Assembly: GCA_964471535.1 (NCBI GenBank)
Contig: CAYYHA010000001.1
Coordinates: 1 to 64,000, forward strand
Source: CAYYHA01 sp964471535
Lineage (GTDB): Bacteria; Myxococcota; Myxococcia; SLRQ01
Direction of reading: 5' to 3'
DNA length: 64,000 nt
A program made the translations under genes and the position numbers. This document shows positions 43,841-52,566 of this stretch, one piece after another (within the stretch, counting starts at the first letter, position 1; every line of letters starts with the position of its first letter). A model generated the notes under the pieces. It saw only the letters and a program-made list of their open reading frames with translations, was not told where the DNA came from and ran no database searches.

Positions 43841-44710
43841 CTAGCGCGAAGCGTTGGTGCCGGGGAGGGAGAGATCGGCGATCACCGGAAAGTGATCGCT
43901 GGCGGTGGACTCCTCGCGCATCGCCGGACCCGCATCCGAGGCGAGGCTGGGATCGACGAGTACGTAGTCGAGGCGCTGGCCCCCTTCGAAGGTGGGGCCC
44001 TCGTCGAAGCGGCCCACCACGTCCACGAAACCGCGCCGGGTGAAGATCGAGGGCGCCTCCTCACCGGGCCCCATGTTCAGATCGCCGGCGACGACGGTGG
44101 GTTCTCCGGGTTCGCTATCGAGGGCCTCGGCGAGGGTGCGGGCGTTGGCGGCGGCCGCCCAGGGAAGGAAGTCCACGTGCACCGCGACGACGCGGAGGCG
44201 CTCGCTGCCTGCGCACACCGTCGCATCGATGGCGACCCGCGGCTCGAAAGCGCCTCCGGCGACCAGGGGGATGCGCCGCGCCGCCTCGATGGGCAGCCGG
44301 GAGAGCAGGGCCACGCCGTAGTCGCCACCCTCCCGTTTCATGGCACCGGCGAAGACGAAATCGTAGCCGAGGCGCTCGGCGAGGGTCCGCGCCTGGTCCA
44401 CCCGTCCCGTGCGCGCCACGCCCACGTCCACTTCCTGCAGAGCGATCACGTCCGCATCGAGCGCCGCGAGGGTCTCGGCGATGGTCTCGAGGTCCGAGGA
44501 GAGCCCGGCGCGGATGTTGAAGGTGGCCACGCGCACACGCCCGGTCTGTCCCGAGACCTCTTCGCAGCGACTGAGCGGCGAGTGCACGAATGCGTTCGAG
44601 GGGGTTGCACAGCCCCCCAGGATGGCGGCACAAGGCACGAGGCAGGAGAGGATCGTCTGCCAGGCCCCGCCCGGCCGCGCCGGCTGCCTCGGTGTCGATC
44701 CATGGCTCAC
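43841..44710 (-). CDS. Endonuclease/exonuclease/phosphatase (EEP)-fold lipoprotein
   Basis: 289 residues from a GTG at 44710. A signal peptide ends in ILGGC, giving a lipidated Cys near residue 33. The EEP domain is complete: TFNIRAG, ALQEVD (metal Glu), GAMKREGGDYGVALLS, HVDFLP, GDLNMG (Asp/Asn pair), QRLDYVLV and SDHFPV (catalytic Asp-His). Family members cleave phosphodiesters of DNA, RNA, sphingomyelin or phosphoinositides. An exported lipidated form would act on extracellular nucleic acid or lipid headgroups. It is divergent from the PAP2 gene, with start codons only 20 bp apart. Confidence 0.85.
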   Translation of the reverse strand: MSHGSTPRQPARPGGAWQTILSCLVPCAAILGGCATPSNAFVHSPLSRCEEVSGQTGRVRVATFNIRAGLSSDLETIAETLAALDADVIALQEVDVGVARTGRVDQARTLAERLGYDFVFAGAMKREGGDYGVALLSRLPIEAARRIPLVAGGAFEPRVAIDATVCAGSERLRVVAVHVDFLPWAAAANARTLAEALDSEPGEPTVVAGDLNMGPGEEAPSIFTRRGFVDVVGRFDEGPTFEGGQRLDYVLVDPSLASDAGPAMREESTASDHFPVIADLSLPGTNASR

Positions 44711-44716
44711 GGCACC

Positions 44717-44724
44717 TAGATCTA
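44717..44724. promoter_or_regulatory. Palindrome TAGATCTA centred between divergent starts 44710 and 44731
   Basis: The 20-bp gap between the two start codons has this perfect 8-bp palindrome, placed 6 nt from one start and 6 nt from the other. It could supply overlapping divergent -10 elements for two leaderless transcripts, or be an operator. No ribosome-binding site is visible for either gene. Confidence 0.35.
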
Positions 44725-44730
44725 CCAGCG

Positions 44731-45861
44731 ATGTCGACCTCGATGCATGCGGGCCCCTCGCGGCGGCCACCGGAGCGCTCGGCGCCGAGACGGGTGTGCC
44801 AGCGGGTGCGCTCTGCGCCACGTCGCTGCCGCCGGACACGGGGCCTTGGCCGCGCCCTGCAGCTTTGGCTCTGGCTCGGCCTGTGGCTGGGAGTCTCGGT
44901 GCTCCTCACCCCGCGTGCTGCGCAGGCGGCGGCGCCCGGCGCCGCCGCCTCGAGGTCGGCCTCGGCAGCCGAAGCAACCGAGGCCGGCTCGCAGGCACCA
45001 TCCCCTGCGTGCCGACCCATCGAGGCCAAGGCGCCTCGGTGCGGGGTATCGCTGCCCGGTCCCTACCTCGGCGACGCCCTCCGCTGGCCGAAGGCCGATC
45101 TGCCGACCCGCTTCCTTGCCGATCTCGCGGCCATCCCCCTGAACCTGCCCCGCTGGACCGGCGAAGACGTGGGCACCTTCGTGCTCTTTGCTACCCCGGT
45201 GCTCTTCCTCATGGTCGGGCCCGATCCGGTGCCCGACGTGCAGATCCAGCGCTGGGTGCAGGCGATCTTCGGGCCTCGCGAGCAGCGCTTCCAGCTGTGG
45301 ACCCCCCTGGGAGACGTACTCGTCTGGAGCGGCATCTGGAGCCTCGTGGGCGCCGCCTGGCTCCATGGCACCCTCGCCGGCGCTCCGGAATACCTGGAGA
45401 TGGTCTCCTTGATGCTCGAGGCCTTTGGACTCGCGCAGGTCTACCAGCTCTTCTTCAAGTTCCTCCTGGGGCGGGAGGGCCCGAAGGACGGCGACGGTCT
45501 GGCGCGGATCCATGGGCCGGCGAAGTTCTTCGAGCTCTTCCCCGCCGGCACCCCCTCCGGCCACGTTGCCACCCTCTACGCCCTGATGGGCGCCGCCGGG
45601 ACTTACTGGGCGAAGCCCTGGCTCTACGCGGCGCTGATGGGCTTTGGACTGCTCTTTTCGGCAACCATCGTCATCGACGACTACCACTTCGTCTCCGACG
45701 TCCTCTGGGGCGCGGCCATGGGCTGGTACCTCGGGCGGTGGGTGGTGCGGCATCGCGCGCGCCCGAGCCGAAGCGGCGTCGATGCGATGGCCCCCGCAGC
45801 GCTCCTCCCCGCGGCCCTGCCCGGGGGTGGGGTCGGGCTCGCGGCGGCGTGGACCTTCTAG
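44731..45861 (+). CDS. PAP2-superfamily membrane phosphatase
   Basis: 376 residues. A basic N-terminus and a signal-like helix (about 45-65) are followed by a polar region and then five to six TM helices (about 140-345). PAP2 motifs: KFLLGREGP (motif 1, slightly divergent), PSGHVATLYAL (motif 2) and DDYHFVSDVLWGA (motif 3, with His and Asp). Such enzymes dephosphorylate phosphatidic acid, undecaprenyl diphosphate or similar lipids. The C-terminus is Ala/Pro/Gly-rich. It precedes the SpoU methyltransferase by 11 bp. The gap to the divergent EEP gene contains the palindrome TAGATCTA (44717-44724). Confidence 0.85.
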   Translation: MSTSMHAGPSRRPPERSAPRRVCQRVRSAPRRCRRTRGLGRALQLWLWLGLWLGVSVLLTPRAAQAAAPGAAASRSASAAEATEAGSQAPSPACRPIEAKAPRCGVSLPGPYLGDALRWPKADLPTRFLADLAAIPLNLPRWTGEDVGTFVLFATPVLFLMVGPDPVPDVQIQRWVQAIFGPREQRFQLWTPLGDVLVWSGIWSLVGAAWLHGTLAGAPEYLEMVSLMLEAFGLAQVYQLFFKFLLGREGPKDGDGLARIHGPAKFFELFPAGTPSGHVATLYALMGAAGTYWAKPWLYAALMGFGLLFSATIVIDDYHFVSDVLWGAAMGWYLGRWVVRHRARPSRSGVDAMAPAALLPAALPGGGVGLAAAWTF

Positions 45862-45872
45862 GGAGTGGCAAG

Positions 45873-46526
45873 ATGCCCCGTTCCGATCCCGATCGCCGCG
45901 TGCAAGCGGGTGCACCGCCGGTGCCGAAGCCCTGGCCCGACGACCCCCGCCTCGACCCGAAGCTCCTCGCCGAAGGCGACCGCCGCAACGTCGCCGACCG
46001 CTATCGTTACTGGCGGCACGAGGCGATCGTCGCCGACCTGGACGCGCGACGGCACCCCTTCCATGTGGCGGTGGAGAACTGGATCCGCGACCCGAACATC
46101 GGTGCGGTGGTGCGCAACGCCAACGCCTTTCTCGCCGCGGCCGTGCACATCGTCGGGCGCCACCGGTGGAACCGCCGGGGCGCGATGATGACCGAGCGCT
46201 ACCAGCACGTATATCACCATGCGCGTCTGGAGGATCTCCTGGAGATGGCGCGCGGTGCCGGCCTCGAGGTGATCGCCGTCGACAACGTCCCCGGGGCCGA
46301 GCGGATCGATCGGGCGGAGATCCCCCGCGCCTGCCTCATGGTCTTCGGTCAGGAGGGACCGGGGGTGTCCGAGGCGGTGCTCGCCGCGGCGAGCCGCGTC
46401 CTGGCCATCCCGCAGTGGGGCTCGACCCGCTCGATCAACGCCGGCGCCGCGTCGGCCATCGCCATGTACGAGTGGGCCCGCCGCCACGCCGGTCCCGTGC
46501 CCGAAGAGTGCGGATGGGCCCGCTGA
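45873..46526 (+). CDS. SpoU/TrmH-family RNA 2'-O-methyltransferase
   Basis: 217 residues; GGGAG precedes the ATG. The three SPOUT motifs are clear: NIGAVVRNANAF (motif 1), LMVFGQEGPGVS (motif 2) and IPQWGSTRSINAGAASAIAMYEW (motif 3), which form the trefoil knot that binds SAM. The N-terminal 60 residues are a polar extension. The enzyme methylates ribose 2'-OH in tRNA or rRNA; the target cannot be resolved, although the short size and single domain resemble TrmL/TrmH-like tRNA enzymes. It may be cotranscribed with the PAP2 gene. Confidence 0.9.
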   Translation: MPRSDPDRRVQAGAPPVPKPWPDDPRLDPKLLAEGDRRNVADRYRYWRHEAIVADLDARRHPFHVAVENWIRDPNIGAVVRNANAFLAAAVHIVGRHRWNRRGAMMTERYQHVYHHARLEDLLEMARGAGLEVIAVDNVPGAERIDRAEIPRACLMVFGQEGPGVSEAVLAAASRVLAIPQWGSTRSINAGAASAIAMYEWARRHAGPVPEECGWAR

Positions 46527-46536
46527 GCGTGCCGGC

Positions 46537-47322
46537 TCAACGTGCCGGTCTCTTGCCCTCCGGCGGCGCCTTCGGAGCAGGGCCGGCAAGGCCGGCCCGC
46601 GCGCGGAGCGTCCTCGCCATGGCCGCGAGGGTGACGAGGCGGTCGTCCATCTCCCAGGCTCCGATCGCTCGTTCCGGCGCCAGGGTGACGCCGGGCCGCG
46701 GCCGCGCGGGTGCAGGTGCCCCTGCCGCCGGCTCCACTGCGGGCGTGGGCCCCGCGCCGGCCTGGGGCTCGGGGGCGCCTGGGACGACGCTTCGGACCAT
46801 GGCCTGCGCGCGCTGTGCTTCCTCCGCGGCGAGGGCTTCGCTGGGGTCGAGGAGGGGTGCGTTGGGATGGGCGAGGGCGGTAAGGAGTTCGCCGAGAACC
46901 ACGCACGCCTGGTCGACGGCCGCCTTGCGGGCGGGCGGCGTGGCGGGGTCCACCGGCCCGCCGAGGGCGGTGGCGCATCGGGACTCGGCCATCCACTTCG
47001 CCTGCTCGAGCCCGAGGCGGCGGCCGGGGTCCTCTCGGAAGCGCCGGCGCACGAAGAGGTTGAAGCGCCAGGGCTCGAGCGCCTCGCGCACGTCCTCGCA
47101 GGCCGCGGTCGTCGCCGCGAAGACCGCGTCGCGAACGAGGCTCGCATCGGTGTCGAAGAGGGCGCGGGCACGCGCCGGTGTCAGGAGCACCGAGAGATCC
47201 GCCTTCAGCGACTCGCAGGCGGTCTCGGCCGCCCGCGCCGCCTCCACGTTGCGCCACGCCGAGTAGGCATAGAGGGCGCCCACGAGCCCGAGGACCACGA
47301 CCACCGCACCCTTCGCGTTCAT
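46537..47322 (-). CDS. Membrane-anchored protein, hypothetical
   Basis: 261 residues. A single N-terminal TM helix (about 5-21) acts as an anchor, followed by a helical domain with three or four conserved-looking Cys (CESL, AACEDV, ESRCATAL, DQACVVL), which could form disulfides in the periplasm. From about 170 onward the protein is Pro/Ala-rich. No family is recognised. TATGCT ends 6 nt before the ATG and there is no ribosome-binding site. It is divergent from the RapA-like gene with a 90-bp gap and converges on the methyltransferase gene. Confidence 0.6.
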   Translation of the reverse strand: MNAKGAVVVVLGLVGALYAYSAWRNVEAARAAETACESLKADLSVLLTPARARALFDTDASLVRDAVFAATTAACEDVREALEPWRFNLFVRRRFREDPGRRLGLEQAKWMAESRCATALGGPVDPATPPARKAAVDQACVVLGELLTALAHPNAPLLDPSEALAAEEAQRAQAMVRSVVPGAPEPQAGAGPTPAVEPAAGAPAPARPRPGVTLAPERAIGAWEMDDRLVTLAAMARTLRARAGLAGPAPKAPPEGKRPAR

Positions 47323-47328
47323 GCCGGC

Positions 47329-47334
47329 AGCATA
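47329..47334 (-). promoter_or_regulatory. Candidate -10 element, leaderless start at 47322
   Basis: TATGCT on the minus strand, 6 nt before the ATG of the membrane-anchored hypothetical gene; no Shine-Dalgarno site. Confidence 0.4.
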
Positions 47335-47412
47335 GCGCAGGGACCCGGGGACGCGGCTCGGGCCACCGGTGCTTGCGGCCTGTCCCGGCAGGCCATACAT
47401 AGCCGCCGCACC

Positions 47413-50400
47413 ATGGAACTGCGCCCAGGGAAGAAGGTCCGCTATCGACTGCAGCCGGAATGGGGCATCGGGCATCTCCTCGAGCTTTCCGAAGGTGGCA
47501 GTCGAGCGCTGGTCCTCTTCCCCGGCCGCGAGGAGCCGGTGTTGGTCTCCACCCGCGATGGCGCCCTCGAGCCGGTGGTCCTCTCGCCGGGAGATCGCAT
47601 CCGCATCCCCGGGGCCGTGGTCGCCACGGTCACCGAGGTCGTCGATACCGGTGAGCCGCTGTGCACCTATCGCTGGCGGGTCGACGACGAGGAGGAAGGG
47701 GTCTCCCGCGAGGACGAGGTGCTCCCGCTGCCGCCGCGTCCCGATCTGCTCTCCTCCCTGGAAGAGGGGCGCGTGGGGAGCAAGGGTGCGTTCCTCCTCC
47801 GGCGCGATGCACTGCGCCTCGACGAGGAGCGTCGGGCCGACGCCCTGGGGGCGCTGCTCGCCTCTCGGGTGATGGTGCGCCCCTACCAGGTGGGCGTGGT
47901 GCAGCGGGTACTCACCGCACCAGAGCCGCGCTTCGTCCTCGCCGACGAGGTGGGCCTCGGGAAGACCATCGAGTCCGGAATGATCTTCACCGCACTTCGT
48001 CTGGCGGGGTTGGCCCGGCGAGTCCTCGTCGTCGCGCCCAGTCACCTGACGGTGCAGTGGCTGGCCGAACTCTATCACAAGTTCAGTCAGCTCTTTACGC
48101 TCATGGACGGCGCACGCTACACGAAGGAGCGGGAGGCGGTACCGGACGAGAGCCCCTGGGCCCGCTTCGACCTGTGCGTGACCAGCCTGGAGCTGCTCGC
48201 CCGTAGCGAGAGCCATCGTGCCGAGGTGGGAGCGCCCGACGCGCGCTGGGATCTGGTGATCATCGACGAGGCGCACCACCTGAAGGGCGACCGCGCCTTC
48301 GAGGCGGCCCGGGCCCTCGCCCGCAACACCTGGGGGCTCTTGCTGCTCACCGCCACACCCTTGCAGCTCGACCCCGACGAGTACTACCGCCTGCTCACCC
48401 TGGTGGATCCCGACGCCGCACCCGACCCGGAGACCTTCGCGGAACGGGTGAAGGCGCAGGCGTTGGTCAGTGAGGCAGTGCGGATCCTGCTCTCCGGAGG
48501 TGACGTGGAGGCGGCGCGCCGAAAGCTCGCGGATCGCTTCCCCGAGGATCCGTACCTCGCCGATCCCGAGATCGGCGAGGGGCAGCTTCTTGCCCACCTC
48601 GCCGACACCTATTCCCTCTCCGATCGGCTGATTCGAAACCGCCGGGCCGTCGTCGGTGGCTTTGCCGAGCGCCGGCTCCACCGGCATCCGGTCACCCTGG
48701 GGAAGGAGGAAGCACGGGCCCGGCAGAAGGCGCTCCAGAGCCTGAAGAACTCCGACGTGCGCGGGGCGGCCCTCGCTCGCGTCCTCCGTCGAATCGAGTC
48801 CAGCCCTGCTGCCTTCCGAGAGGTGGTCGCCTCTGGACAGGTGCCAGAATCGGTCGCACGTGAGATCCCTGAGCGAGGTGCGAAGCTCGATGCCTTCCTG
48901 AGCCTGGTCGACGAGATCCACCACAAAGAACCGGGAGCCAAGATCCTCGTCTTCACCGAAGCACGCACCACGCTGGAGTGGCTCGTGCAACGCCTCGGCG
49001 AGGCGGGGATCCCCGCGCTCGGCTACCACGGCGACATGGAGATGGTGGAGCGGGATCGGCGCGTGGCGCGCTTTCGCGATCCGGAGGGGCCCTCGATTCT
49101 CGTTTGCACCGAGGTGGGCGGCGAGGGGCGGAACTTCCAGTTCGCTCACCACCTCGTCAACTACGATCTCCCGTGGTCGCCCGCCACCATGGAACAGCGC
49201 ATCGGTCGCCTCGATCGCATCGGGCAGACGCGGCCGGTGGAGATCCACTGCTTCGACGCAGCGGGCACCCTCTCCGCCGAGGTGCTGGCGATCCTGGCCG
49301 ACGCGGTGGGCGTCTTCTCGGAGACCGTGGGCGGCCTCGATGCGGTGCTCGAGGGCGTCGAAGCGGAGCTGGCGCGCCTGGCGCTCGAGACACCCGCGGC
49401 CCGGCGCCGCTTCGCCAAGGCGCTCGCCAAACGCGTGGAGGCGGCGCGCGAGCAGGTCCGCCGCGCCTACGATCCCCTGCTCGACCTCCGCAGCTTCGAC
49501 CGCGCCGAGGTGGAACGCCTGTGCCGCCGCGCCCTGAAGCGTCTGGGGCTGGACGAGGAGCTCGAGGAGGACGTGGGGCTCGAGGACGCTCTGTGGGCCA
49601 TCGCGCGCGACCTCGACGAACGCATGGAGGAGGTGGTGGTGGATCTGGCCCGACGCATCGGCATCGGCGCCGACACCGAGGAGGCGGTCGAGGCCTTCGA
49701 GGTCGCGTTCCACTTCGGCCACACGCTCACCGTCGACGCGCTCCCCGGCCTCGAGATCCGGGAAGAGCAGGTGAAGGTGGGCACCTTCTGGCGTGACACC
49801 GCGATCGAGCGGGAGGAGATCGAGTACTTCGCCACCGGCCATCCGCTCGTCGAGGCGCTCTTCGGCTTCCTGCGGGATGGACCCTTCGGGCGCACGGCCG
49901 CCCGCTGGATCCGTCGGCGCGGCGGGCGCAGCGCCCGGGGCATCGAGTTTCTCTTCTCCCTCGAGCCGCCCGAGCCCGAGGATACGCATCCAGGCGCGCG
50001 TGTCCCCTCCCGTCACCTCTCGCGCTTCCTCGAGGGGCGCCTGATCCAGGTGGTGGTGGAGATGGACGGGAAGGGGCGGCCGGTCGTGGCCCCCGACCTG
50101 ACGCCGCTGCTCGAGGCCCGGGGAAAGAGCCTGCGGGGCGAGATGCTCCGGAAGGCCTTCCCGGCGCTGCCGACCTTCGTCGAAGGGGCGGTCGAGGTGG
50201 CCCGTGAGGCGGCCGGAGAGATCCTGGCGGCGCGGGCGCGGCAAGCGAGTGCCGCCATCGAGGCCGAGGCCGAGCGGGCGGTGGAGCGCCTGGGACTCGC
50301 GCTCGCCTGGCGAGGGCTCGAGGAGGAGGAGATTCTCGAGCGGGTGCGCCGTCTCTCGGCCCACTACGAGGCGGTGCTCGCTGCCCTCGAGGGCGTCGAG

Positions 50401-50439
50401 CCGGTCCTCGACTCCGCCGCCGTCTTCGTCATCGAGTGA
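47413..50439 (+). CDS. RapA/HepA-like SNF2-family ATPase
   Basis: 1008 residues, near the 968 of E. coli RapA. An N-terminal Tudor-like region (about 1-110, LRPGKKVRYRL, then WGIGHLLEL) precedes the SNF2 ATPase: ADEVGLGKTIESG (Walker A, about 177), IIDEAHH (about 285) and TATPLQLDPDEYY. The helicase C domain has VFTEARTTLEWL, LVCTEVGGEGRNFQ and EQRIGRLDRIGQ (about 590). A helical C-terminal region with RapA-type spacing follows. RapA binds RNA polymerase and recycles it after transcription. The protein differs from RapA in its C-terminal 350 residues, so another polymerase or nucleic-acid remodelling role remains possible. Confidence 0.88.
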   Translation: MELRPGKKVRYRLQPEWGIGHLLELSEGGSRALVLFPGREEPVLVSTRDGALEPVVLSPGDRIRIPGAVVATVTEVVDTGEPLCTYRWRVDDEEEGVSREDEVLPLPPRPDLLSSLEEGRVGSKGAFLLRRDALRLDEERRADALGALLASRVMVRPYQVGVVQRVLTAPEPRFVLADEVGLGKTIESGMIFTALRLAGLARRVLVVAPSHLTVQWLAELYHKFSQLFTLMDGARYTKEREAVPDESPWARFDLCVTSLELLARSESHRAEVGAPDARWDLVIIDEAHHLKGDRAFEAARALARNTWGLLLLTATPLQLDPDEYYRLLTLVDPDAAPDPETFAERVKAQALVSEAVRILLSGGDVEAARRKLADRFPEDPYLADPEIGEGQLLAHLADTYSLSDRLIRNRRAVVGGFAERRLHRHPVTLGKEEARARQKALQSLKNSDVRGAALARVLRRIESSPAAFREVVASGQVPESVAREIPERGAKLDAFLSLVDEIHHKEPGAKILVFTEARTTLEWLVQRLGEAGIPALGYHGDMEMVERDRRVARFRDPEGPSILVCTEVGGEGRNFQFAHHLVNYDLPWSPATMEQRIGRLDRIGQTRPVEIHCFDAAGTLSAEVLAILADAVGVFSETVGGLDAVLEGVEAELARLALETPAARRRFAKALAKRVEAAREQVRRAYDPLLDLRSFDRAEVERLCRRALKRLGLDEELEEDVGLEDALWAIARDLDERMEEVVVDLARRIGIGADTEEAVEAFEVAFHFGHTLTVDALPGLEIREEQVKVGTFWRDTAIEREEIEYFATGHPLVEALFGFLRDGPFGRTAARWIRRRGGRSARGIEFLFSLEPPEPEDTHPGARVPSRHLSRFLEGRLIQVVVEMDGKGRPVVAPDLTPLLEARGKSLRGEMLRKAFPALPTFVEGAVEVAREAAGEILAARARQASAAIEAEAERAVERLGLALAWRGLEEEEILERVRRLSAHYEAVLAALEGVEPVLDSAAVFVIE

Positions 50440-50452
50440 GTCGCCTGCTGCG

Positions 50453-51652
50453 CTAGGGAGCGGCGAGGCGATCGGCGAGGAGTCCGACCGCTGTTGCGAA
50501 ATACAGCGAGCGGTTCCAATGCAGGAAGACGCGGTAGTTGGAGTAGACCAGGTAGGTGGGGCCCCTGGGGCCGCCCGGCTGCACCAGAGAGCCTTCCATC
50601 TCGGCGCTCGGCAGGGGCGCACCGCCGGGACGGCGCACGCCGAGCGCCTGCCACTCGGAGAGAGGTTTTTGGATCTCGAGACCCACGAGCTTGGGATCGA
50701 AGCCCTCGGGCAGCTCGACGCGCCGCCCCCAGGTCTGCCCGGTCCTCCAGCCGTTCTTCACCAGGTAGTTGGCGGTCGAGGCGAAGACATCGGCGCGCGT
50801 CTCCCAGATGTCCCGCCGTCCATCCCCGTCGTGGTCCACGGCCCAGGCGCGAAAGCTCGAGGGCATGAACTGACACTGTCCCATCGCGCCCGCCCAGGAG
50901 CCGGTCATCTTCTCCGGCGTGACGTGCCCCTCGTCGAGGATGCGCAGCGCCTCGAGCAGCTCGCCCCGGAAGAAGCGGGCGCGGCGCCCCTCCCAGGCGA
51001 GCGTGGCCAGCGCGCCGAGCACCGGAAAGCCACCGGTGTTGCGGCCGTAGGAGCTCTCGATGCCCCACAGCGCGACGATGAAGCGCGGCGGTACGCCGTA
51101 GGTGCGCGCGACCGCTTCGAGGGTCTCGCGCTCTTCCGCGAGGAGCCTGCGGCCGTAAGTGACGCGGTCGCCCCCGAGGATGTGGCGCAGGTAGCGACCG
51201 AAACGCATCGTGCCCTCGGGCTGTCGCCGATCGAGTTCGATGACCCGCGGCAGCGGGCGCACCCTGCGGAGGGCCGCGAGGGTGCGTTCGGAGATGCCTG
51301 CCGCCCGCGCTTCGGCGACGAAGGCTTCGAGCCAGGCGGAGAAGTCAGGCTCGGCCACCGGAGCACCGCCGGTCGAGGGGGTCTCGTTCGCCTCGATGGC
51401 TGCCGGATTGGGGGTCGCTTTCACCGCGGCAGGTGTCTTGCTGCGCTCCGATTCGTGGGTCGCCTTGGTCCCTTCGGTGGCTTCCTCGGGTTCCTCGGAC
51501 GTCTGTCGAGCGTCCCGATGGGCCGTCTCGGCCGCTTGGGTATGCGCGCCTCCGGCCGTCGCTGCCGGCGGCGGGCCGCCGGGTGCGCGGAGAGCCGCCG
51601 GTGGGACGGCGAGCGTGGCAAGGAGCAGGAAGCGGAGGGCGTCCGGAAGCAT
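50453..51652 (-). CDS. Lytic murein transglycosylase (MltB-type, GH103)
   Basis: 399 residues from the ATG at 51652 (GAGGGGAGC upstream). A signal peptide is followed by about 75 residues of Ser/Thr/Glu/Pro-rich linker and the SltB/MltB domain. The catalytic Glu lies in ALWGIESSYG, with GAMGQCQFMPSSF and DHDGDGRRDIW (a Ca-binding-like loop) and LVKNGWRTGQTWG as further marks. The enzyme cleaves the N-acetylmuramyl bond of peptidoglycan with 1,6-anhydro formation. It has no lipobox, so it is probably soluble in the periplasm. It stands alone; an inverted repeat lies 32-49 bp upstream of its start. Confidence 0.92.
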   Translation of the reverse strand: MLPDALRFLLLATLAVPPAALRAPGGPPPAATAGGAHTQAAETAHRDARQTSEEPEEATEGTKATHESERSKTPAAVKATPNPAAIEANETPSTGGAPVAEPDFSAWLEAFVAEARAAGISERTLAALRRVRPLPRVIELDRRQPEGTMRFGRYLRHILGGDRVTYGRRLLAEERETLEAVARTYGVPPRFIVALWGIESSYGRNTGGFPVLGALATLAWEGRRARFFRGELLEALRILDEGHVTPEKMTGSWAGAMGQCQFMPSSFRAWAVDHDGDGRRDIWETRADVFASTANYLVKNGWRTGQTWGRRVELPEGFDPKLVGLEIQKPLSEWQALGVRRPGGAPLPSAEMEGSLVQPGGPRGPTYLVYSNYRVFLHWNRSLYFATAVGLLADRLAAP

Positions 51653-51683
51653 GCTCCCCTCGCTAACACGAGCGCCGCTCAGG

Positions 51684-51701
51684 AGCATCCCGGGGGATGC
51701 T
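51684..51701. repeat. Inverted repeat AGCATCCC/GGGATGCT upstream of the transglycosylase gene
   Basis: A perfect 8-bp stem with a 2-nt centre in the gap between the rhodanese and transglycosylase genes, both on the minus strand. It could be a hairpin ending the rhodanese transcript or an operator. There is no U-tract. Confidence 0.35.
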
Positions 51702-51806
51702 TCGGGTGAGAGGGGGGGCTCGAGGGGCGGCCGGAGGCGGCGCCCCATCTCCACGCCGGGCCCGGCCCGCACCCCGGGGCCGCCTGCCACCGGGGCGCGG
51801 CGGCCC

Positions 51807-52253
51807 CTAGGAGTTGGGCCGCTCCACCGGCCGGCCGGCCTCGGCCCATCCCTTCACACCCGGGGCGAGCACGTAGACCTGCGTGTAGCCGGCTTCGATA
51901 GCCCGCTTCGCCGCCACGTGTGACGCGGTGCAGTGCACGTTGGCGCAGTAGAAGACGAGCACCGCGTCCTTCTCCTTGGGGAGCACCTTCGCAACGTCGT
52001 ACTCCGAGGGGCTCGTCAGGAGGGTGGCCCCGGGAATGACGCCCAGCTTCTTCCGCGTCTTCTCCGAGTTGGCATCGTACAGGTGCACCGGGCCTGTCGC
52101 CTGCAGGCGCGTGAGTTCCTCCACATCGATCTTCTGGAACGCCTGCTGCTTCGCTCCTCCTTTGCACGCGCGCGCCGCCGGCGGCAGGCTCGCGGCGAGC
52201 GCCAGGGTGATGATCGCGGAGGCGAGGCGGGCGGGGGTGGGGATCGTTCGCAT
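51807..52253 (-). CDS. Rhodanese-like protein, exported
   Basis: 148 residues from the ATG at 52253 (AAGGAG 6 nt upstream). A signal peptide (core about 10-25, AARA cleavage) precedes a rhodanese domain: an early VHLYDANS strand that replaces the typical DVR, VIPGATLL, LVFYCANVHCTASHVAAKRA with Cys in the active loop, and VYVLAPGVKGW. A catalytic Cys (VFYC) is present; the loop C-A-N-V-H-C-T is longer than usual and has a second Cys. It may transfer sulfur or bind metal in the periplasm. It is monocistronic. Confidence 0.85.
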   Translation of the reverse strand: MRTIPTPARLASAIITLALAASLPPAARACKGGAKQQAFQKIDVEELTRLQATGPVHLYDANSEKTRKKLGVIPGATLLTSPSEYDVAKVLPKEKDAVLVFYCANVHCTASHVAAKRAIEAGYTQVYVLAPGVKGWAEAGRPVERPNS

Positions 52254-52566
52254 GGCGGACTCCTTGGGCTGGGGTGCATCGCCGTGACGGGCCACGACGG
52301 AGAGAGCCTAGTCTCTGCCGTCGCCTCTGCCAACGGCCGGCTCCCTCGGGTCGGCCCGGCCGTGGCGGGGCCCCCTACTCCGCGTGGTCACGGAGGCGCC
52401 AGCCGAAAGGGTGGCCCCACACGAGGCCCTGCGAACGACGGTCGTGGCGATCGCGGACGCGTACCGCGAGGCGGGTCTCGAAGTCGCCTGCCACGGCCTC
52501 GAGGCCATCGCACCAGTGGCCGCCGGGCCGGTCGGTGCGGGTGCGTGATCCCGCCCCGCCGCCTCC
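52254..52566. other. Intergenic region with an in-frame coding-like extension
   Basis: No gene can be fixed here. On the minus strand the frame of the gene ending at 52567 stays open beyond its TGA for 63 codons to a TAG at 52375-52377, with mostly G/C third positions and three Trp residues (GGHWCDGLEAV, LVWGHPFGW). On the plus strand a GTG at 52384 opens a 54-codon frame of similar GC bias. Both signals may be chance in GC-rich DNA or remnants of a decayed gene. Confidence 0.4.

Noticed and set aside
46537..50622. A 1361-codon open frame on the minus strand across the RapA-like gene
   Set aside because: Its upper part is antisense to the clearly coding RapA-like ATPase and has low-complexity Arg/His/Leu composition; only 46537-47322 is supported as a gene.
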